This document shows positions 30,072 through 38,872 of a DNA stretch of 64,000 nt, piece by piece. A program made the translations under genes and the position numbers. The notes below the pieces were generated by a model, which saw nothing but the letters and a program-made list of their open reading frames with translations, did not search any database and was not told where the DNA came from. How positions within the stretch are numbered: the stretch's first letter is position 1; each line of letters begins with the position of its first letter. Source of the stretch: Marinobacter sp. (lineage in GTDB: Bacteria > Pseudomonadota > Gammaproteobacteria > Pseudomonadales > Oleiphilaceae); NCBI RefSeq assembly GCF_014859525.1, contig NZ_JACUUB010000005.1, positions 27,371 through 91,370 on the forward strand, in the 5' to 3' direction.

Positions 30072-30098
30072 GAAGGACGAACCGGATTGGCTCGGGAT

Positions 30099-30494
30099 TT
30101 ACATCAGGGCGTCAATACGGTTCCGTACTTCGGGGTCGCTGCTGTAAGCCGTAGCGATGGCGTTGTAGGTGGGGATGTCCATACCGGCATCCTCAATAAC
30201 AGACACCATATGATCGTTGGCTTCCATCTGAAGTTCCTGAGCTTCCTGCTGGGAATCAGCAGCTTCGATCTTGGCGATATAGTCTTCACGGACTTCCATC
30301 ACGCCGTTCTGCGCTTCGACAAACTGGTTCAGCTCAGCATCGTTATAGTCGGCACTCTGGGCACCGGCGGCTGGGTCGGCGTAGCCTGAACCCTGAGAGG
30401 CTGCAGCATCCTGCTGTGAACTTTGCTGGGCCATGGCAGGGGCGGCAGCGAGCAGGGCAAGTGAAGCGGTTACGGAAATAAGCAGTTTATTCAT
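30099..30494 (-). CDS. DUF4168 secreted protein
   Basis: 131 residues from the ATG at 30494 with AAGGAG 7 nt upstream. A Sec signal peptide ends at APAMAQ. The mature protein is glutamine/alanine-rich and has the DUF4168 pattern (NQFVEAQNGVMEVREDY near residue 60, ending VRNRIDALM). Function is unknown; it is probably periplasmic. It has its own terminator and an AT-rich upstream region shared with the divergent histidine kinase gene. Confidence 0.85.
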   Translation of the reverse strand: MNKLLISVTASLALLAAAPAMAQQSSQQDAAASQGSGYADPAAGAQSADYNDAELNQFVEAQNGVMEVREDYIAKIEAADSQQEAQELQMEANDHMVSVIEDAGMDIPTYNAIATAYSSDPEVRNRIDALM

Positions 30495-30667
30495 GAACAA
30501 GCTCCTTACGATGTGGCGGACGACATTTCAAATTCCGCCAATTGATTGAGTTCACATTGATACAAACAAGTGCCGTGCCAACTCCCAAATAAAAAATTAA
30601 GTATAATAAAAACAATAAGTTATAGATTTTTGTTTGTTAAGGTCAAGTAATCCGGGTTGTGGCGAAA

Positions 30668-30695
30668 TGTCACATGTGGCACAAAGGGTGTGACA
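30668..30695. promoter_or_regulatory. Three TGTSRCA-type half-sites upstream of the histidine kinase gene
   Basis: TGTCACA (30668-30674) and TGTGGCA (30675-30681) abut as an imperfect inverted repeat. TGTGACA (30689-30695), the exact complement of the first, follows after 7 nt. The cluster ends 20 bp before the kinase ATG. It could be an operator for the adjacent response regulator. An AT-rich stretch with TATAAT at 30602-30607 lies upstream. Confidence 0.4.
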
Positions 30696-30715
30696 CTCTT
30701 GTTTGGGAAACATCT

Positions 30716-32188
30716 ATGGTTCCTTTCGGTCGCCGGCTAGGTGATCTGTTCCGGTCTCTGCAGCTGACGTTGGTTTTGAGTATCGTGGTGCCGTTGTTGT
30801 TGTTCAGTGGCATTGCCATATACATCGGCCTGGGTTCTGTTGAGAAAGCCCTGAATGAACGTCTTCGTGAAGATCTTGAGTTGGTTGCCCGTGCCGTCAG
30901 CGGGCCGGTTTCAAACGCACTGGCGGAAAAAGACCAGTTGGTGCTCGGAGAATCGCTTAAGTCCATTTTCCAGATTGGCCGAATATCCGGTGCTTCGGTC
31001 TTTGATGAACAAGGTGACCGGGTTGCCAGTCTTGGTGTGGCCGATGCTGACGTTACCAACAGCGTCAGTGCGGAACGGGTAATCGCCAGTGGTGAGCTGG
31101 GCGGGGCGTTCCGGCGAGTAGATGGGGAGTCGGTTTTTTCCCAGTTTACTCCGCTGGTGGGTGAGGATGGTCGCATTCAGGGGCTACTCCAGGTTACGCG
31201 CCAGCGCAGCGACTTTCATGATCTGGTGGCGTCAAGCCGTTGGTGGGCGGTTGGTATCTGGTCCGTGTTGGCGGTCATCATCATTCTGGTGGTGGTACTG
31301 GGTCATTACCGCACCGTCGGGCGGCATGTGAACAGTCTGATGGAGGATATGGCGCAACTGGCACCCGGAAAGTGGTTGTTGAGTGCGCCAATGGCGGGCC
31401 CGAGAGAGCTGCGCCAGATTCATCAGGGTATCGCCAGCATGGGCCGGAGGATGGACGCTGCGGAGTCTGAGATTGAGGACCGTATCGCCCGCGAGCGAGC
31501 TCTGGCCGAGCAATTGGAGTATCAGGAAAAAGTCGCGATGATCGGTCGCGTTGCCGGCGGGGTGGCCCATGAGCTGGGCGCGCCGCTTAACGTCATTCAG
31601 GGCCGGGCCCGAATACTGGCTCGGTCCGGATTGCCAGGCGACCAGCAACGGCACCTGGACGACATTGATCATCAGGTTAGTCGGATGACGGCCATTATCC
31701 AGCAGCTCCTGGACTGCTTTCGTCATGTTCCCGATTCCCGGCGGCCGCTGGATTTGTCCGATGTGCTGCAGGATGTTCTGGTGCGAATATCCGAGGACGA
31801 TCGCTGCAACCGGTGCCGAATTGAGACAGACGGGCTGGATCAGTCAATGCCGGCCCGGGCGGAGCCGTTGCGGGTGGGCCTGGCGTGCCTGAACGTTATT
31901 CGCAACGGCTGCCAGTCGGCCCGGGATCAACTAAAGGTGTCTGCGCATCAATCAGACCACAGCTGGGAGATTCGGGTAGAGGATGATGGCCCGGGTATTC
32001 CGGCATCTGATCGGGGAAAAGTCTTCGAACCCTTTTACAGTACCCGGCCCGCCGGGGAGGGTACCGGCCTGGGGTTGGCCGTGGTCAACAGTGTTCTTAA
32101 AGAACACGGCGGGCGCATAGAGATTACCGAAAGCAGCCTGGGCGGGTGCCGAATAAGCCTTTATTTTCCGATGGAGCATGGGGTATGA
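30716..32188 (+). CDS. Membrane sensor histidine kinase
   Basis: 490 residues from the ATG at 30716 with GGGAAA 8 nt upstream. The first helix is LTLVLSIVVPLLLFSGIAIY (~15-35), and an extracytoplasmic domain of ~150 residues precedes the second helix WAVGIWSVLAVIIILVVVLG. A HAMP-like linker follows. The H-box is RVAGGVAHELGAPLNVIQGR (phospho-acceptor His), and the ATPase domain has VEDDGPGIP and GTGLGLAVVNSVLKEHGG. It phosphorylates the NtrC-type regulator encoded next, whose ATG overlaps this stop. Signal unknown; the DUF4168 gene is divergent. Confidence 0.92.
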   Translation: MVPFGRRLGDLFRSLQLTLVLSIVVPLLLFSGIAIYIGLGSVEKALNERLREDLELVARAVSGPVSNALAEKDQLVLGESLKSIFQIGRISGASVFDEQGDRVASLGVADADVTNSVSAERVIASGELGGAFRRVDGESVFSQFTPLVGEDGRIQGLLQVTRQRSDFHDLVASSRWWAVGIWSVLAVIIILVVVLGHYRTVGRHVNSLMEDMAQLAPGKWLLSAPMAGPRELRQIHQGIASMGRRMDAAESEIEDRIARERALAEQLEYQEKVAMIGRVAGGVAHELGAPLNVIQGRARILARSGLPGDQQRHLDDIDHQVSRMTAIIQQLLDCFRHVPDSRRPLDLSDVLQDVLVRISEDDRCNRCRIETDGLDQSMPARAEPLRVGLACLNVIRNGCQSARDQLKVSAHQSDHSWEIRVEDDGPGIPASDRGKVFEPFYSTRPAGEGTGLGLAVVNSVLKEHGGRIEITESSLGGCRISLYFPMEHGV

Positions 32189-33570
32189 CCAAGACAGCCG
32201 GTACCATCTTACTGGTCGAGGATGATCAGAGCCTTGGTCAGCTGCTGGCAGAAGAGCTGGAAATGGACGGTTACATCATGCACCGTGCCGGCACTGTCGG
32301 TGAGGCCTGCCAGCAACTCCGGGATCAACGCCCGTCTCTGATAGTCTCTGACCTTCGCTTACCGGATGGCCATGGCATGCAGGTGCTGGCGTTTCAGCAG
32401 GCCGAACACCCGGGCATTCCGTTTATCGTGATTACCGCGTTCGGGACGGTTGATCAGGCGGTGGAGGCGTTAAAAGCCGGTGCAGATGATTTTCTGACCA
32501 AACCGCTGTCGACCGATCACCTGCGCCTGAAGATAAAACGACTGTTGGCTCAAGCGGACATCAATCGGCAGTTGGCCGAAATTCAGGCCAGCCAGCATAG
32601 CGACAATAATTTCGGGCTGGTGGGGGATAGTCCGGCCATGGCCCGATTGCGCGCAGAGATCCGGCAGGTTGCCCGGAGTCAGGCTGCGGTGCTGATTAAT
32701 GGTGAGAGTGGCACCGGCAAAGAGCTGGTTGCCCGTGCGGTACACCAACAGAGTGAGCGGGACGGGCAGTCGTTTCTGGCAGTTAACTGCGCGGGCATTC
32801 CCCCGGATTTGATGGAAAGCGAGTTCTTTGGCCATGAAGCCGGGGCGTTCACCGGTGCCAGGCAGGCTCGCAAGGGGCTGTTTGCCGAAGCCAGTGGTGG
32901 CACCTTGTTATTGGATGAAATTGGCGAGATGCCGCTGGCCCTTCAGGCCAAATTGTTGCGAGTATTGCAAGAAGGCTCCATTAAACCGGTTGGGTCTGAT
33001 CATGAAGAACCGGTGGATGTGCGAATTTTGGCCGCAACCCATGTCGATCTGATGAAGGCGGTAGAACAGGGGGACTTCCGGGAAGATCTGTACTACCGCC
33101 TCGAAACCCTGAGCCTGAATGTGCCGCCTTTGCGAGAGCGCGGTGAAGATGTCGAGCTGCTTGCCATGCATTTTCTGAAAGAAGCCTGCCGGCGCCATAA
33201 CCGTGGTTTTATCAAACTCAGTGATGTCTCGCTCAGCGTGATCGGAGATTACCCGTTCCCGGGTAACGTCAGGGAATTGTCCAGCGCCATTGAGCGAGCC
33301 GTGACCTTTTGTGAGGGCGACACCATTCAGCCGGAGCATCTGCCGGAGCGCATCCGTAAGCGCCAGAGTGGAACGTCTCAACCCACCCCTGCACCGGGAG
33401 GAACCCATCTGTCTGAATGGCCGACGCTGGAGTCCGTGCAGCAGGATTATGTGCGCAGGGTGATGGCAGCTGTGGATGGCAACAAACGCCGGGCGGCTCA
33501 GATACTGGGCGTAAATCGCCGTACGCTGTATCGCTGGCTGGACGCCGAGGCGGGGCAAAGCAATGCCTGA
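32185..33570 (+). CDS. NtrC-family sigma54-dependent response regulator
   Basis: 461 residues from the ATG at 32185, which overlaps the kinase stop. The receiver domain (1-~120) has acidic EDD, the phospho-acceptor Asp in LIVSDLRLPDGHG and KP at FLTKPL. The AAA+ domain (~145-385) has Walker A GESGTGKE, a canonical sigma54 loop GAFTGA and Walker B LLLDEIGEMP. The C-terminal Fis-type helix-turn-helix reads NKRRAAQILGVNRRTLYRWL. Phosphorylated NtrC-type proteins activate -24/-12 promoters. The target genes are not evident. Confidence 0.94.
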   Translation: MTKTAGTILLVEDDQSLGQLLAEELEMDGYIMHRAGTVGEACQQLRDQRPSLIVSDLRLPDGHGMQVLAFQQAEHPGIPFIVITAFGTVDQAVEALKAGADDFLTKPLSTDHLRLKIKRLLAQADINRQLAEIQASQHSDNNFGLVGDSPAMARLRAEIRQVARSQAAVLINGESGTGKELVARAVHQQSERDGQSFLAVNCAGIPPDLMESEFFGHEAGAFTGARQARKGLFAEASGGTLLLDEIGEMPLALQAKLLRVLQEGSIKPVGSDHEEPVDVRILAATHVDLMKAVEQGDFREDLYYRLETLSLNVPPLRERGEDVELLAMHFLKEACRRHNRGFIKLSDVSLSVIGDYPFPGNVRELSSAIERAVTFCEGDTIQPEHLPERIRKRQSGTSQPTPAPGGTHLSEWPTLESVQQDYVRRVMAAVDGNKRRAAQILGVNRRTLYRWLDAEAGQSNA

Positions 33571-34468
33571 TCAAAAGCAGGCCATGATGTATGGCCTGGC
33601 CACGGTTTTGCTGTGGTCGACGGTGGCAACGGCCTTCAAGCTCGCCTTGGCTGACCTGGCACCGGTGCAGATGCTCTTGGTCGCCTGCACGGCCTCGGTC
33701 CTTGTTATGGGCATGATTCTGGTCATTCAGGGCCGCTGGGCCTGGGTGTTTCAGCTCACCAGAGGGCAATACCTGCAATCTATCGGCATGGGATTGATCA
33801 ATCCCTGCCTGTACTACTTCTTGCTGTTCGGTGCGTTTGACCGATTACCGGCCCAAGAGGCTCAGCCACTGAACTACACCTGGGCGCTGGTGCTGGCGTA
33901 CCTGTCGGTGCCTTTTCTGGGTCAAAAACTGCGTCTTATTGATGTTCTGGCGGGGCTGGTGTGTTATGCCGGCGTAGTGGTGATTGCCACGCGTGGTGCG
34001 GTCACCTCGCTCAGCTTTTCAGACCCCCTGGGCGTCGCTCTGGCGCTGGGCAGTACCGTGGTGTGGGCCGGCTACTGGATTATTGCCACCCGTGATACCC
34101 GGGATCCGGTGATCGGCCTGTTCCTGAATTTTCTGTTCGGATTGCCTTTTATTGCGCTGGCGTGCTGGTACACCGAAGGTCTTAGCTTGCCACTGGGTGG
34201 GTCGCTGGCGGCTGCGGTCTACGTTGGGGTGTTTGAGATGGGTATTGCGTTTGTACTTTGGTCACAGGCGATGAAAAAAGCAGAAAACACGTCGAAAGTG
34301 AGTAACCTGATTTTCATCTCGCCCTTTTTGTCACTGGTGTTTATCTATTTCATTCTTGGCGAAGTTATTCTTCCCTCCACTTACGTGGGGCTTACCTTGA
34401 TTATGGCTGGGCTCTGGTTACAGCAAATGAAAACGCGAAAGCGGGAGCAGTTGCTGAACCATGAGTAA
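33563..34468 (+). CDS. EamA/DMT-family transporter
   Basis: 301 residues, ten predicted helices in two EamA repeats (e.g. [20 protein letters not shown] at the start of repeat 1, and [16 protein letters not shown] in repeat 2). The start overlaps the response regulator stop by 8 bp, so it is probably translated with the two-component pair. DMT exporters move small metabolites, often amino acids or drugs; the substrate is unknown. Confidence 0.88.
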   Translation: MPDQKQAMMYGLATVLLWSTVATAFKLALADLAPVQMLLVACTASVLVMGMILVIQGRWAWVFQLTRGQYLQSIGMGLINPCLYYFLLFGAFDRLPAQEAQPLNYTWALVLAYLSVPFLGQKLRLIDVLAGLVCYAGVVVIATRGAVTSLSFSDPLGVALALGSTVVWAGYWIIATRDTRDPVIGLFLNFLFGLPFIALACWYTEGLSLPLGGSLAAAVYVGVFEMGIAFVLWSQAMKKAENTSKVSNLIFISPFLSLVFIYFILGEVILPSTYVGLTLIMAGLWLQQMKTRKREQLLNHE

Positions 34469-34739
34469 CTCCTGGTACCTGTACCTGGTGCGCACAGCGT
34501 CGGGTAGTCTTTATACCGGCATCACCACCGACGTAGACCGGCGATTTGCCGAACATCAGGCGGGAGCACCGAAAGGCGCTCGCAGTTTACGGGGCAAGGG
34601 GCCTTTGACTCTCGTCTTCCAGGCTCCGGCTGGCGATCGGAGCCTGGCGTCAAAGTTGGAATGGCAGGTAAAACGCTGGCCCAAGGCGCGTAAAGAGGCG
34701 TTGATCAAAGGCGAGTTCAGCCTGTCAGATGACGCCTGA
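34461..34739 (+). CDS. GIY-YIG nuclease-superfamily protein (UPF0213/YhbQ type)
   Basis: 92 residues, standard for this single-domain group. The GIY-YIG motif is seen as [29 protein letters not shown], giving Y-L-V and Y-T-G, with the catalytic-type arginine in DVDRR. Possible DNA repair or structure-specific nuclease role; unproven for the family. The start overlaps the transporter stop by 8 bp, and its end overlaps the convergent hydrolase gene by 23 bp. Confidence 0.9.
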   Translation: MSNSWYLYLVRTASGSLYTGITTDVDRRFAEHQAGAPKGARSLRGKGPLTLVFQAPAGDRSLASKLEWQVKRWPKARKEALIKGEFSLSDDA

Positions 34740-35610
34740 TGTGATGTGCTGCAACGGTGACCGCTTGTGTCGCCCTGGCCAGTTGCCCGCAGTGCACCTG
34801 AAAAACGTGCCAGAGATTGTTGTAGATTTCCAGATGGGTTTCGACACCGTCCCGTTTGGCCGCGTCGGCCAGGCGACTGGCATCGTTGAGCAGTATTTCC
34901 TGACTGCCAACTTGAATCAGCAGCGGTGGCAGCTCGGTCAGATTGCCATGCAAGGGCGAGATCAAGGGGTTGGTCAGTGGCTCGCCGGCCGCGTACAGTT
35001 TGGCAGCGTTGGCTGTCCAGGTCTCTTGCAGTACCGGTTCGCACTCTGGCTGGTAAAGGTTGGCCTGGCTGAGGTCGGTCCAGGGCGAAAAACAGGTGAT
35101 GGAGGATGGTAAGGGCTGCTGATGATCACGCAGCCGCATGGTCAACGCCAGCGCCAGCCCACCCCCTGCAGAATCGCCGGCCAGCGCGATAGAGCCAGCC
35201 GGTTGGCCCTGGCTGATCAGTGCCAGGTAAACCGATTCCGCGTCGTCCAGGGCCGCCGGGAAAGGGTGCTCCGGGGCCAGTCGGTACTCCGGCGTTATGA
35301 CTTCACAGCCTGAGAGCTTTGCCAGGTGACCGGTGATGCCTTTGTGCGTGTTGGCAGAGCCAATGATGTAACCTCCGCCGTGCAGATAGATAATTACCCC
35401 GCGAGTCTCCGGCGTTGCCACCGTCCGAATCACCGGCACATTACCCAGGTCATCAAGGGTGAATCGTGCGCTGCGGGGCGGTACTGATGTCCGGTAAGCC
35501 TGGCGGATCAACTGGCGCTGCCATTTCAGAGGCACAACGTTCGAGAGCATCGGGCGGACCATCCGCTGCATAGTCTGGCGCAACCCGGCTTCAAGAAGCG
35601 GCTGGAACAT
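34717..35610 (-). CDS. Alpha/beta hydrolase, hormone-sensitive lipase family (esterase)
   Basis: 297 residues from the ATG at 35610 with GGGAGA upstream. Family IV esterase hallmarks are the oxyanion motif [10 protein letters not shown], the nucleophile GDSAGGG and an active-site aspartate/histidine near the C-terminus ([17 protein letters not shown]). It probably hydrolyses short acyl esters in the cytoplasm. Divergent from the next hydrolase gene, 70 bp apart. Confidence 0.9.
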   Translation of the reverse strand: MFQPLLEAGLRQTMQRMVRPMLSNVVPLKWQRQLIRQAYRTSVPPRSARFTLDDLGNVPVIRTVATPETRGVIIYLHGGGYIIGSANTHKGITGHLAKLSGCEVITPEYRLAPEHPFPAALDDAESVYLALISQGQPAGSIALAGDSAGGGLALALTMRLRDHQQPLPSSITCFSPWTDLSQANLYQPECEPVLQETWTANAAKLYAAGEPLTNPLISPLHGNLTELPPLLIQVGSQEILLNDASRLADAAKRDGVETHLEIYNNLWHVFQVHCGQLARATQAVTVAAHHIRRHLTG

Positions 35611-35680
35611 CTGTGTTCTCCCTCGTGAATGCGTTAGGATGACCGTCAATTGTTGATTCATGACGGGCGTTTAACTCTAC

Positions 35681-36670
35681 GTGTACTGGAAAACAGATAC
35701 CATCGAAATACCGAATTGGAACAGACATTCTCTGCTGGAGCGTCTGGAGCCTTTCGATCCGGCTGCCAAACGGAAGCTGAGCGCTGAGATGGACGCCTAT
35801 TGCCGATTTTATGGTCTGGATCTGTGGGTGGAACATCCAGGGATCACCTACCATCAGGGCTATCTTCAGGCTGAAAAGCATGAAGTTATGGTGCATTACT
35901 TTCACCTGCCGGAAGCCGAAAAACCCAAGGGTACGGTCTTCATTCTGCATGGTTATTTTGACCATGTGGGTCTGTATACCCAGTTGATTGACCGGTGCCT
36001 TGGTGCGGGCTTTGATGTGCTGGCGTATGACCAACCGGGGCACGGCCTCTCGAGTGGCACGCCGGCCGCTATTGGCAGTTTTCTTGAGTACCAGGCGGTT
36101 TTGTCTGAAGTGATGGCTCAAATCCGGGAAAAAATACGAGGCCCCTGGTTTGCCGTCGGGCAGAGTACCGGTGGAGCGATTCTGATCGATTATCTGCTAT
36201 CGAACCATCATAGCCAGACAACCTCTGAATTCAAAAAGGTGGTGCTGCTGGCACCGCTGGTACGACCTATGGGATGGCTGGGTGCAAAGATTCTGCACAG
36301 TCTGGCCAAACCGTTTCTGAGCCGATGGCGCAGGGTATTCGGGGCAAACAGTGGCAACACCCGCTTCCTTCGCTTTCTTCGGGAACACGACCCATTGCAA
36401 GCCAGAGCAGTGCATGTGGACTGGGTGAGTGCTTTGCGCAAGTGGGTGCCTCACATTGAGTCCGCGAGGCCGGTGGATTTTCCGGTCACCGTCGTTCAGG
36501 GTGAAAAAGATCTGACGGTCGATTGGCAACACAATCTCCGGATTCTCAGAAATAAATTTTCGTCCGTCAGGGAACAAAGAATCCCCGATGGACGTCACCA
36601 TCTTGTGAACGAAGCGCAGGATTTGCAGGCAACGGTGTTTAACACCATTATTGACACATTCACGGAATAA
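35681..36670 (+). CDS. Alpha/beta hydrolase (lysophospholipase/monoacylglycerol lipase type)
   Basis: 329 residues from a GTG start with no strong ribosome site, so the start is not certain. The core motifs are FILHGYFDHVGLY (oxyanion), YDQPGHGLSSG, and nucleophile elbow VGQSTGGAILIDY (Ser ~166), with a C-terminal Asp/His pair (GEKDLTVDW, GRHHLVNE). The HGYFDH plus GHG-S pattern resembles bacterial PldB and monoglyceride lipase proteins. Substrate inferred only. It overlaps the next gene's untranslated leader. Confidence 0.85.
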   Translation: MYWKTDTIEIPNWNRHSLLERLEPFDPAAKRKLSAEMDAYCRFYGLDLWVEHPGITYHQGYLQAEKHEVMVHYFHLPEAEKPKGTVFILHGYFDHVGLYTQLIDRCLGAGFDVLAYDQPGHGLSSGTPAAIGSFLEYQAVLSEVMAQIREKIRGPWFAVGQSTGGAILIDYLLSNHHSQTTSEFKKVVLLAPLVRPMGWLGAKILHSLAKPFLSRWRRVFGANSGNTRFLRFLREHDPLQARAVHVDWVSALRKWVPHIESARPVDFPVTVVQGEKDLTVDWQHNLRILRNKFSSVREQRIPDGRHHLVNEAQDLQATVFNTIIDTFTE

Positions 36671-36725
36671 TCATGGCCTTCGGGATAAGATGTTGGCCAG
36701 TCAGGAAACTATGCAGGAGATAACA

Positions 36726-37382
36726 GTGAAAAAAACGATTCTTGCCTTTGCAATGGCAACGGTTGGCCTTAGTGGCTGCATGACGTACGACCCTTACACC
36801 GGCGAAGAAAAAACCTCGAGCGCGACCAAAGGTAGCATCATTGGTGCTATTGGTGGTGCAGCCGTCGGTGCCGCAACGTCCAGCCGCAGTGATCGTGGCA
36901 AAGGTGCTCTGATCGGCGCCGCCGGTGGTGCAGCGGTTGGTGGTGGTATCGGTTACTACATGGATCGCCAAGAAGCAGAGTTGCGTCACAAATTGGAAGG
37001 CACCGGCGTTCGTGTGGTGCGTAACGGTGACCAGATTGAGCTGGTGATGCCGGGTAACGTGACCTTTGATACCAATCAGTCGACCATCCGCCCCGGCTTC
37101 AATGACACGCTGGGATCCGTTGCTTTGGTGCTCAAAGAGTTTGATAAAACCATCATCCAGATTGAGGGTCATACCGACAGCACGGGCGCAGAAAGCTACA
37201 ACCAGCTGTTGTCTGAGCGTCGCGCTTCATCGGTCCGCGACTTCCTGCTCAACCAGGGCATCGAACCACGCCGGACCCGAGCCGTGGGTTACGGGCAGCG
37301 TTATCCGATCGCCTCTAATGACACAGCATCCGGACGTGAGCAAAACCGACGGGTTGAGCTGACATTGGTGCCCATGCAGTAA
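36726..37382 (+). CDS. OmpA-family lipoprotein with glycine-zipper domain
   Basis: 218 residues from a GTG start at 36726 (GTG-AAA-AAA) with AGGAGA 6-7 nt upstream. The lipobox is VGLSGC. Residues ~35-85 form a glycine-zipper helical pair (GSIIGAIGGAAVGAATS, GAAGGAAVGGGIGYYMD). The C-terminal ~110 residues are the peptidoglycan-binding OmpA domain (IEGHTDSTGAESYNQLLSE, GYGQRYPIASNDTASGREQN). It probably links outer membrane to cell wall. Followed by a strong terminator. Confidence 0.92.
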   Translation: MKKTILAFAMATVGLSGCMTYDPYTGEEKTSSATKGSIIGAIGGAAVGAATSSRSDRGKGALIGAAGGAAVGGGIGYYMDRQEAELRHKLEGTGVRVVRNGDQIELVMPGNVTFDTNQSTIRPGFNDTLGSVALVLKEFDKTIIQIEGHTDSTGAESYNQLLSERRASSVRDFLLNQGIEPRRTRAVGYGQRYPIASNDTASGREQNRRVELTLVPMQ

Positions 37383-37401
37383 TTACCTGACCAGCAAAAG
37401 A

Positions 37402-37434
37402 AAACCCCGGAGGCGAAAGCCTGCGGGGTTTTTT
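37402..37434. terminator. Bidirectional rho-independent terminator between the OmpA-like gene and serA
   Basis: AAAACCCCG / CGGGGTTTT encloses a short partly paired loop, with seven T on the right and A-rich sequence on the left. It sits in the 71-bp convergent gap and can serve both genes. Confidence 0.88.
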
Positions 37435-37453
37435 TACAGCTGTCAAAACTGTA

Positions 37454-38683
37454 TCAGAAGAGTACGCGGCAGCGAATGGTGCCTTTCACCTGAAGCAGTT
37501 TCTTCAGCGCCAGCTCACCGTAGGCCTTGTCGACATCAATGACGACATAACCAATGTCTTCCTTGGTTTGCAGGTACTGGCCGCACACGTTGATGCCATT
37601 CTCGGAGAACACCCTGTTGATCTCGGACATCACGCCCGGCACGTTCTCGTGAATGTGCAGCAAGCGGTGCTGGTTCGGATGCGACGGCAGCGCCACTTCC
37701 GGGAAGTTAACAGACGATACGGACGTACCGTTGTCGCTGTACATGGCCAGCTTTTCAGCGACTTCGCGGCCAATGTTTTCCTGCGCTTCGATGGTGGAGC
37801 CGCCCACGTGCGGGGTCAGGATCACGTTATCGAATTCGCGCAGAGGCGAGATGAACTCTTCCTCGTTGGACTTGGGCTCGACCGGGAACACGTCAATGGC
37901 CGCACCCAGCAGCTTGCCGGAGCGCAGCGCGTCGGCCAGGGCGTCGATGTCGACCACCGTGCCGCGGGAGGCGTTCATCAGGATGGAGCCAGGCTTCATC
38001 TGGGCAAACTGTTCGGCCTTGAACATGTACTTGGTGGCCGGCGTTTCTGGCACGTGCAGCGACACCACATCGGAAATGTTCAGCAGTTCCTGCAGGGTGC
38101 CGACCTGAGTGGCGTTGCCGATCGACAGCTTGGACACCACATCGTAGAAGTAGACGTCCATGCCCAGGCCCTCGGCCAGCACACTGAACTGGGTGCCGAT
38201 GTTGCCGTAACCGATGATGCCGAGCTTCTTGCCACGAATTTCGTAGCTGTTCTTGGCCGACTTCAGCCATTCGCCGCGATGGGCCTTGGCGCTTTTCTCA
38301 GGGACACCGCGCAGCAGCAGGATGGCCTGGGCCAGCACCAGCTCCGCCACCGAACGGGTATTGGAAAAAGGTGCGTTGAACACGGCAACACCGCGGCGGG
38401 TGGCCGCCTGCAGGTCCACCTGGTTGGTGCCAATACAGAAACAGCCCACGGCCACCAGTTTTTTGGCGGCTTCAAATACCTTCTCTGTCAACTGGGTGCG
38501 CGAGCGGATACCAACGAAGTGCGCATCGGCAATCTTCTCGATCAGCTCTTCTTCGCCCAATGAATGGCTCAGATACTCGATGTTGGTGTAGCCCGCAGCG
38601 TTAAGGGTATCTATGGCAGATTGATGCACGCCTTCCAGCAGCAGGATCCGGATTTTGCTCTTTTCGAGAGACGTTTTTGACAT
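37454..38683 (-). CDS. serA: D-3-phosphoglycerate dehydrogenase
   Basis: 409 residues from the ATG at 38683 (E. coli SerA 410). The NAD-binding domain has LGIIGYGNIGTQFS and the D-isomer signature MKPGSILMNASRGTVVDI, with catalytic His in LTPHVGGST. The C-terminal ACT domain (~335-409) ends in a serine-binding region (VPGVMSEINRVFSENGINV). It starts the phosphorylated serine pathway. In pseudomonads SerA also reduces 2-oxoglutarate to D-2-hydroxyglutarate, and the divergent neighbour encodes the enzyme that oxidises that product back. Confidence 0.96.
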   Translation of the reverse strand: MSKTSLEKSKIRILLLEGVHQSAIDTLNAAGYTNIEYLSHSLGEEELIEKIADAHFVGIRSRTQLTEKVFEAAKKLVAVGCFCIGTNQVDLQAATRRGVAVFNAPFSNTRSVAELVLAQAILLLRGVPEKSAKAHRGEWLKSAKNSYEIRGKKLGIIGYGNIGTQFSVLAEGLGMDVYFYDVVSKLSIGNATQVGTLQELLNISDVVSLHVPETPATKYMFKAEQFAQMKPGSILMNASRGTVVDIDALADALRSGKLLGAAIDVFPVEPKSNEEEFISPLREFDNVILTPHVGGSTIEAQENIGREVAEKLAMYSDNGTSVSSVNFPEVALPSHPNQHRLLHIHENVPGVMSEINRVFSENGINVCGQYLQTKEDIGYVVIDVDKAYGELALKKLLQVKGTIRCRVLF

Positions 38684-38872
38684 GGGCTTTGCTTCCGAAC
38701 CTTTCGTCATGTGAAATGACCCGTGGCCAGGGATCGTTAGTCTGGCTCACAGAACAGGGGCGGTATGATACCATAAACGGAGACTTTCACAGCGCGCCGG
38801 ATGGCCTGAATCAATTCTCGGTGAATTTGTTCCTCTCCGGCCCGGCCCTAACCTGAAGAGACTGATGCATCC

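Noticed and set aside
30678..30693. TGGCAC-type sigma54 promoter before the histidine kinase gene
   Set aside because: TGGCAC is present but the GC of the -12 element is missing at the required distance.
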